From an alpha proteobacterium IMCC14465 (GTDB lineage: Bacteria; Pseudomonadota; Alphaproteobacteria; RS24): a stretch of DNA of 64,000 nt. Below the pieces are notes generated by a model. That model did not search any database and was not told where the DNA came from. It saw nothing but the letters and a program-made list of their open reading frames with translations. A program made the position numbers and the translations under genes. The DNA lies in contig ALYF01000001.1 of NCBI GenBank assembly GCA_000293845.2, forward strand, positions 17,585-81,584. The letters are read 5' to 3'. Numbering within the stretch: position 1 is the first letter of the stretch; each line of letters begins with the position of its first letter. Positions 59,061 through 64,000 of this stretch are shown here, piece after piece.

Positions 59061-61487
59061 TTAATGCGTTCTTTGTGAATCCTGAAGCCCGCTCATCGCC
59101 GCTTGCTGCTTGGCTTCATAGGCAGTTTGATCCCACTCAATTGCTTCGGGTAAACGTGTGAGAGCAATTTCGAGAACTTCATTCATGGATTTTACCGGAA
59201 TGATGTCCAAACCATCCTTAATATTGTCTGGCACTTCCGACAAATCTTTAGCATTCTCATGCGGAATAATAACCCGTTCAATACCACCACGACGCGCGGC
59301 GAGAAGTTTCTCTTTCAAGCCACCAATCGGCAATACCTGCCCGCGCAGAGTAACCTCGCCAGTCATCGCAACTTCTTTGCGCACCTCAATGCCTGTCATA
59401 AGTGACACAATCGTGGTTGCCATGGCGATACCTGCTGACGGGCCATCTTTAGGCGTCGCCCCTTCCGGCACGTGAACGTGAATATCTTTCTTATCGAATA
59501 ATGGCGGCTCAATGCCCAAATCCGCACTTTTAGAACGGACATAAGAAGACGCCGCACCGATGGATTCTTTCATGACATCCCCAAGCTTACCGGTGGTTGT
59601 CATTTTGCCTTTACCTGGAAGCATCACGCCTTCAATGGTTAGTAACTCACCACCAACTTGCGTCCAAGCCAGACCAGTCACAACGCCGACTTGATCTTCT
59701 TGCTCAGCGAGGCCGAACCGATAACGAGAAACCCCTAGGAAATCCTCAAGATTATCCGGGATAACCGACACATCTGAGATTTTCTCACGCACGATTTTAG
59801 TGACCGTCTTACGGCAAACATTAGCTAAATCACGCTCCAGATTCCGCACACCTGCCTCACGCGTATAGGTGCGGATAATCTGGCGTAATGCGTCATCAGA
59901 TAATTCAAACTCGCCCTTTTTCAAACCGTGGTTTGAAACGGATTTTGGCAGAAGGTGACGTTTCGCGATTTCAACTTTTTCGTCCTCAGTGTAACCGGGG
60001 ATGCGAATAACCTCCATCCGGTCAAGCAAAGGACCTGGAATATTCAATGTATTCGCGGTGGTGACAAACATCACATTGGATAAATCATAATCAACCTCAA
60101 GATAGTGATCATTAAAGGTTGAGTTTTGTTCCGGATCCAGCACCTCAAGCAAAGCCGAGGCCGGGTCGCCACGATAATCCATACCCAGCTTGTCAATTTC
60201 ATCAAGCAGAATAAGTGGATTACTGGTTTTCACCTTTTTCATAGACTGAATAATTTTACCGGGCATGGAGCCGATATAAGTCCGGCGGTGACCGCGAATT
60301 TCACTCTCATCACGCACCCCACCAAGGGACATCCGAACAAACTCACGACCTGTTGCCTTGGCAAGCGACTTACCAAGCGAAGTCTTACCAACACCGGGTG
60401 GGCCGACAAGACACAATATTGGGCCTTTCAACTTATTGGTGCGGTTCTGTACAGCAAGATATTCAAGGATACGTTCCTTGACCTTTTCAAGCCCATAATG
60501 ATCCGTCTCCAACACTTGTTCGGCATTGTCCAAATCTCTTTTGACACGGCTTTTCTTCTTCCATGGCACAGCAAGCAACCAGTCGAGATAGTTTCTCACA
60601 ACCGTTGCTTCGGCAGACATGGGGCTCATATTTTTCAGCTTCTTAAACTCAGCCTGAGCTTTTTCACGCGCTTCTTTGGAAAATTTTGTTTTCTCAATCT
60701 GGGCTTCCAACTCGGCAAGATCATCCATGCCATCTTCACCCTCGCCCAGCTCTTTCTGAATGGCTTTCAATTGCTCGTTCAAATAATATTCGCGCTGGGT
60801 TTTCTCCATCTGACGCTTCACACGCCCGCGGATTTTCTTTTCGACCTGCAGAAGACCGACTTCATTTTCCATATGCCCAAGCACATTTTCCAAACGTTCA
60901 GAAACCGACACATTTTCCAACAAGGCCTGTTTTTCAGAAATCTGAATATTTAAATGACCGGCAACCGTATCAGCTAGTTTTTGAGCATCATCAATTTCAC
61001 GAATAACATTCTGCACTTCTTGAGGGATTTTGCGGTTCATTTTGACGTAATTATCAAATTGACCCACCACAGTTTTGGAAAGGCTTGTCAAATCCGGATT
61101 ATCTAAATCTTCTTCCTCAATACCAATCACACTGGCCTGAAAAAAGGATTCATTTGGCACAAAATCAACCAGTCTCGCGCGGCGCAGACCTTCGACCAGC
61201 ACCTTAACCGTCCCGTCAGGGAGTTTCAGAAGCTGTAAAATCGTGCCAACCGTACCGATATCGTAGACATCTTCTTCGCTGGGATCATCGAGATCGCCAT
61301 CACGTTGCGCGACAAGCATAATCTGTTTGTCGTCAGCCATAACATCTTCAAGCGCTCGGATGGATTTATCACGCCCGACAAAGAGAGGCACAATCATGCC
61401 CGGAAATACAACAATGTTGCGCAATGGCAGAACGGCAAGTACTTCGGGTATTTTTGTGTAATCTGTGGTATCGGTCATATCGCTCAT
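59061..61487 (-). CDS. lon: ATP-dependent protease Lon
   Basis: Lon degrades misfolded and selected regulatory proteins in the cytosol. The 808-residue protein has the N-terminal LAN domain (LPLRNIVVFPGMIVPLFVGR), a coiled-coil region near 200-280, the AAA module with Walker A GPPGVGKTSLGKS near residue 366 and ILLDEIDKLG, and the protease domain with the catalytic serine in PKDGPSAGIAMATT near 683 and lysine in LKEKLLAARRGG. AGGAG lies 6 bases before the ATG. It lies between clpX and hup. Confidence 0.98.
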   Translation of the reverse strand: MSDMTDTTDYTKIPEVLAVLPLRNIVVFPGMIVPLFVGRDKSIRALEDVMADDKQIMLVAQRDGDLDDPSEEDVYDIGTVGTILQLLKLPDGTVKVLVEGLRRARLVDFVPNESFFQASVIGIEEEDLDNPDLTSLSKTVVGQFDNYVKMNRKIPQEVQNVIREIDDAQKLADTVAGHLNIQISEKQALLENVSVSERLENVLGHMENEVGLLQVEKKIRGRVKRQMEKTQREYYLNEQLKAIQKELGEGEDGMDDLAELEAQIEKTKFSKEAREKAQAEFKKLKNMSPMSAEATVVRNYLDWLLAVPWKKKSRVKRDLDNAEQVLETDHYGLEKVKERILEYLAVQNRTNKLKGPILCLVGPPGVGKTSLGKSLAKATGREFVRMSLGGVRDESEIRGHRRTYIGSMPGKIIQSMKKVKTSNPLILLDEIDKLGMDYRGDPASALLEVLDPEQNSTFNDHYLEVDYDLSNVMFVTTANTLNIPGPLLDRMEVIRIPGYTEDEKVEIAKRHLLPKSVSNHGLKKGEFELSDDALRQIIRTYTREAGVRNLERDLANVCRKTVTKIVREKISDVSVIPDNLEDFLGVSRYRFGLAEQEDQVGVVTGLAWTQVGGELLTIEGVMLPGKGKMTTTGKLGDVMKESIGAASSYVRSKSADLGIEPPLFDKKDIHVHVPEGATPKDGPSAGIAMATTIVSLMTGIEVRKEVAMTGEVTLRGQVLPIGGLKEKLLAARRGGIERVIIPHENAKDLSEVPDNIKDGLDIIPVKSMNEVLEIALTRLPEAIEWDQTAYEAKQQAAMSGLQDSQRTH

Positions 61488-61620
61488 CGGAAGCTCCTGT
61501 TTGCGTATTATATTTGCGTCTTTATATTTATACCGTCACATTAATTATTGCGGCGAATGCTGCTAGATGGACAAAATCATTACGATTGATTCCTGTGACG
61601 CAGTCAAAACCAATAATGAA

Positions 61621-61649
61621 TATATGTTAGCGCACGCACCTGTTTTCAA
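61621..61649 (-). promoter_or_regulatory. Candidate promoter of lon
   Basis: On the minus strand TTGAAA (61644-61649), a 17-base spacer and CATATA (61621-61626) lie 134 bases upstream of the lon start in the clpX-lon gap. A heat-shock (RpoH) promoter of the CTTG...CATATAT kind is also possible with the same bases. Confidence 0.4.
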
Positions 61650-61703
61650 CAGCTCGATGCAAATTTCACAAAAAAAGTAGGAAATAAACTTTAAAGGCGG
61701 GTC

Positions 61704-62975
61704 TTAGGAAGCGCGATCTGCTTCTTCAGTTGTCTTTTCAGAATAAATATAAAGCGGTTGAGCTTTCCCCTCGACCACTTCAGGGCTGATAACAACTTCC
61801 TCAACGCCCTCTGTCGTCGGCAGTTCAAACATGCTGTCCAACAACATGGATTCCATTACCGAACGCAGACCACGCGCGCCAGTTTTACGTTCAATCGCAC
61901 GCCGCGCAATCGCCTGTAACGCCTCATCTTTGAAGTTTAGCTTCGTGTCTTCCATATCGAAGAGACGTTGATATTGCTTTACCAAAGCATTTTTCGGCTC
62001 GGTAAGAATACGAACCAGAGCCTTTTCATCAAGATCTTCAAGCGTCGCAATGACCGGTAGACGACCGACGAATTCGGGGATAAGGCCGAATTTTAGCAGG
62101 TCTTCAGGCTCAAGCGTTTTCAACAAATCGCCGGTTGATTTAGTTTCAGGCTGGGCAACATTAGCCCCGAAACCAATGGATGTTTCACCGCCACGACGGG
62201 AAATGATTTTTTCCAATCCGGCAAATGCACCCCCACAGATAAACAGAATATTGGTTGTATCAACCTGCAGAAATTCCTGCTGAGGATGTTTACGCCCACC
62301 TTGAGGCGGCACAGAAGCAACCGTGCCTTCCATCAATTTCAGTAAGGCCTGTTGCACGCCCTCACCCGATACATCACGGGTTATGGAAGGATTATCTGCC
62401 TTACGGCTGATTTTATCGACTTCATCAATATAGACAATACCGCGTTGCGCACGCTCAACATTATAGTCAGCAGCTTGCAGCAATTTCAGAATAATATTTT
62501 CAACATCCTCGCCAACATAACCGGCTTCAGTCAATGTGGTGGCGTCGGCCATCGTGAAAGGCACGTCGAGAATTTTAGCGAGTGTTTGCGCGAAGAGTGT
62601 CTTACCGCAACCGGTTGGGCCAATCAGCAGAATATTCGACTTACTTAACTCAATCTCGGCATTTTTAGCGCTGTGGTTCAGACGCTTATAGTGGTTATGA
62701 ACAGCGACCGACAAAACCCGTTTGGCATGCGCCTGCCCGATAACATAATCCTCGAGAACATCATGAATTTCCTGCGGAGGCGGCACACCCTCGGAGGTTT
62801 TAATCATAGAAGATTTATTCTCTTCACGGATAATATCCATGCAAAGTTCCACGCATTCATCACAGATAAATACAGTCGGGCCGGCAATCAACTTCCGAAC
62901 TTCATGCTGGCTTTTGCCGCAAAAAGAACAGTAAAGAGTGCTTTTACTGTCGCCTGTTCCACCAACTTTGCTCAA
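61704..62975 (-). CDS. clpX: ClpXP unfoldase subunit ClpX
   Basis: ClpX unfolds tagged substrates and feeds them to ClpP. The 423-residue protein has the N-terminal zinc domain with Cys16, Cys19, Cys38 and Cys41 ([18 protein letters not shown]), Walker [15 protein letters not shown] near residue 125, VYIDEVDKI, the GYVGEDVE pore loop and sensor motifs. The start is TTG at 62975, 6 bases after AGGAG; no ATG lies before the zinc domain. A perfect TTGACA (63108-63113) upstream has only a weak -10 partner. Confidence 0.97.
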   Translation of the reverse strand: MSKVGGTGDSKSTLYCSFCGKSQHEVRKLIAGPTVFICDECVELCMDIIREENKSSMIKTSEGVPPPQEIHDVLEDYVIGQAHAKRVLSVAVHNHYKRLNHSAKNAEIELSKSNILLIGPTGCGKTLFAQTLAKILDVPFTMADATTLTEAGYVGEDVENIILKLLQAADYNVERAQRGIVYIDEVDKISRKADNPSITRDVSGEGVQQALLKLMEGTVASVPPQGGRKHPQQEFLQVDTTNILFICGGAFAGLEKIISRRGGETSIGFGANVAQPETKSTGDLLKTLEPEDLLKFGLIPEFVGRLPVIATLEDLDEKALVRILTEPKNALVKQYQRLFDMEDTKLNFKDEALQAIARRAIERKTGARGLRSVMESMLLDSMFELPTTEGVEEVVISPEVVEGKAQPLYIYSEKTTEEADRAS

Positions 62976-63123
62976 ATCTAGCTCCTGCTAAATTATTATT
63001 CGTGAGGGCCTCATGTTCAAAGACCAAATGCTTTTGAATGAATACGCTTAGAACACTGTAAAAGGTTTAACGAATCACTCTTCAAACATTCATCAAACTG
63101 ACACAACTGTCAATCTAAGAATG

Positions 63124-63143
63124 TAAATGGTTTTAACCATTTA
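63124..63143 (-). terminator. Hairpin after clpP, possible terminator
   Basis: TAAATGGTT and AACCATTTA (63124-63143) form a perfect 9-bp AT-rich stem with a 2-base spacer 6 bases after the clpP stop. No T-run follows on the minus strand, so it may instead protect the 3' end or terminate weakly. Confidence 0.35.
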
Positions 63144-63149
63144 GCTTTA

Positions 63150-63779
63150 TTATGCCTCTTCCTTTACGGCTTCACGCTTATCGACAACAGTGTCAATAAG
63201 GCCAAAATTCTTAGCTTCATCGGCTGTCATAAATGTGTCGCGTTCAAGTGCATCTTCGATTGTTTTCAAATCCTGACCGGTATGGGTGCAGTAAATTTTA
63301 TTCAGACGTGTCCGCATATCGAGAATTTCTTTTGCATGGCGTTCAATATCAGACGCCTGCCCCTGAAAACCGCCGGAGGGCTGATGCACCATAATCCGGG
63401 CATTTGGCAGAGCAAAGCGCATATTCTCTTCGCCCGCACACAGCAGAAGCGAACCCATGCTGGCGGCTTGGCCGATGCATAATGTGGATACGGGCGGGCG
63501 AATATATTGCATTGTGTCATAAATCGCCATGCCCGAGGTCACGACCCCACCGGGTGAGTTAATATACATGGAGATTTCTTTCTTGGGGTTTTCAGCCTCA
63601 AGAAACAATAATTGCGCCGTAATAAGGCTGGCCATGTAATCTTCAATTGCACCAGTGACAAAAATAACGCGCTCTTTAAGCAGGCGGGAATAAATATCAT
63701 AGGCACGTTCCCCGCGATTGGTCTGTTCGACAACCATGGGAACCATCGTGTTCATATAAGTATCAACAATGTCGTTCAT
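63150..63779 (-). CDS. clpP: ClpP protease subunit
   Basis: ClpP is the serine peptidase ring of ClpXP and ClpAP. The 209-residue protein has the catalytic triad Ser107 ([10 protein letters not shown]), His132 ([15 protein letters not shown]) and Asp181 (LERDTFM), and the N-terminal [20 protein letters not shown]. It lies upstream of clpX with 174 bases between. A promoter with an overlapping palindrome is predicted upstream. Confidence 0.98.
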   Translation of the reverse strand: MNDIVDTYMNTMVPMVVEQTNRGERAYDIYSRLLKERVIFVTGAIEDYMASLITAQLLFLEAENPKKEISMYINSPGGVVTSGMAIYDTMQYIRPPVSTLCIGQAASMGSLLLCAGEENMRFALPNARIMVHQPSGGFQGQASDIERHAKEILDMRTRLNKIYCTHTGQDLKTIEDALERDTFMTADEAKNFGLIDTVVDKREAVKEEA

Positions 63780-63833
63780 CTATCTATCCTCTAAAGGTTT
63801 AAGAGCAGCTACTGCAAAGGGTTAACATGCACT

Positions 63834-63872
63834 TAGTCACGTGACTATATTATTCAGGTCACTTAGACGCAA
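63834..63872 (-). promoter_or_regulatory. Candidate clpP promoter overlapped by a 14-bp palindrome
   Basis: On the minus strand TTGCGT (63867-63872), exactly 17 bases and TATAGT (63844-63849) form a promoter. The perfect palindrome TAGTCACGTGACTA (63834-63847) covers the -10 box and the predicted start, the usual place for a repressor site. Related half-sites (GTCACTTAG) occur at 63858-63866. Confidence 0.5.
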
Positions 63873-63916
63873 AAAATCAAAAAGCAAAGATTGGGCAGAA
63901 AGATTGGTCAGTATGA

Positions 63917-64000
63917 TCAATCTTCTTTTTTTGCTGCAGGTTTTTTTGCTGCAGGTTTTTTGGCGGCGGGCTTTTTCGCAGGCGCTTTTTTAGCGGCTGG
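63917..64000 (-). CDS. tig: C-terminal tail of a lysine/alanine-rich protein, probably trigger factor
   Basis: The minus strand from the window edge encodes 27 residues and a TGA stop: repeats of PAAKK (one reads APAKK), then a final Glu-Asp. Nothing of the folded domain is visible. In alphaproteobacteria the gene upstream of clpP is usually tig, and trigger factors there often carry Lys/Ala/Pro-rich tails, so tig is the best guess. A histone H1-like protein or topoisomerase I tail would look similar. Confidence 0.55.
   Translation of the reverse strand, partial: PAAKKAPAKKPAAKKPAAKKPAAKKED

Noticed and set aside
60126..60953. 275-codon plus-strand frame inside lon
   Set aside because: It is antisense to the conserved lon coding region, with low-complexity composition produced by the lon codons.
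61567..61680. 37-codon plus-strand frame in the clpX-lon gap (starts MDKIITIDS)
   Set aside because: No ribosome site or promoter, and it lies over the lon promoter candidate on the other strand; chance is the best explanation.

Overview
The window is a gene-dense stretch of an alphaproteobacterial chromosome of moderate GC content. I see no insertion sequence, prophage, integrase or CRISPR array. The lineage call rests on four things: the gene orders tig-clpP-clpX-lon-hup, nuoA-N followed by birA and rnj, and rpsB-tsf-pyrH-frr-uppS-cdsA-dxr-rseP-bamA-skp-lpxD-lpxA-lpxI-lpxB; the use of LpxI rather than LpxH; a short prolyl-tRNA synthetase; and LexA boxes of the GTTC-N7-GTTC type. I cannot name the genus.

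Layout. 1-939: enolase, cut by the window edge, minus strand. 1045-3321: queC-queE-queD-queF, plus strand, the 7-deazaguanine (preQ0/preQ1) arm of queuosine synthesis. 3480-7243: tpiA-secG-pyrG-kdsA, minus strand. 7429-13288: ppiD-trpE-trpG-trpD-trpC, plus strand, mostly with overlapping or near-abutting ends. 13403-19085: lexA (plus), comEC (minus), gltX and gltA (plus). 19086-33120: a 14-gene minus-strand run joining translation (rpsB, tsf, frr), UMP kinase, isoprenoid and phospholipid precursors (dxr, uppS, cdsA), outer-membrane protein assembly (rseP, skp, bamA) and lipid A synthesis (lpxD, lpxA, lpxI, lpxB). 33289-43713: dnaE, a small SOS-type peptide gene, lolD-lolC, proS, a DUF1467 gene, a methylmalonyl-CoA epimerase, RNase J and biotin ligase, all minus. 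43710-57988: a complete nuoA-N operon for respiratory complex I. 58310-58559: tRNA-Asp and tRNA-Val. 58655-63779: hup, lon, clpX, clpP. 63917-64000: the lysine/alanine-rich tail of a gene that is probably tig.

The most interesting feature is in the 379-base gap between dnaE and lolD. On the minus strand there is a TTGACA box, a perfect LexA operator (GAAC-N7-GAAC) with a third, inverted half-site, a Shine-Dalgarno sequence, and a 26-codon gene for an almost entirely hydrophobic peptide. A matching LexA box lies in the lexA promoter. This looks like a DNA-damage-induced membrane peptide, of the kind represented by the Caulobacter division inhibitor SidA. An 11-bp tandem repeat lies between it and dnaE. 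Other points worth checking are a QueD without its usual catalytic cysteine, the absence of fabZ from the lpx cluster and of moaC-moeA between trpC and lexA, a structured rpsB leader, and a 14-bp palindrome overlapping the predicted clpP promoter.
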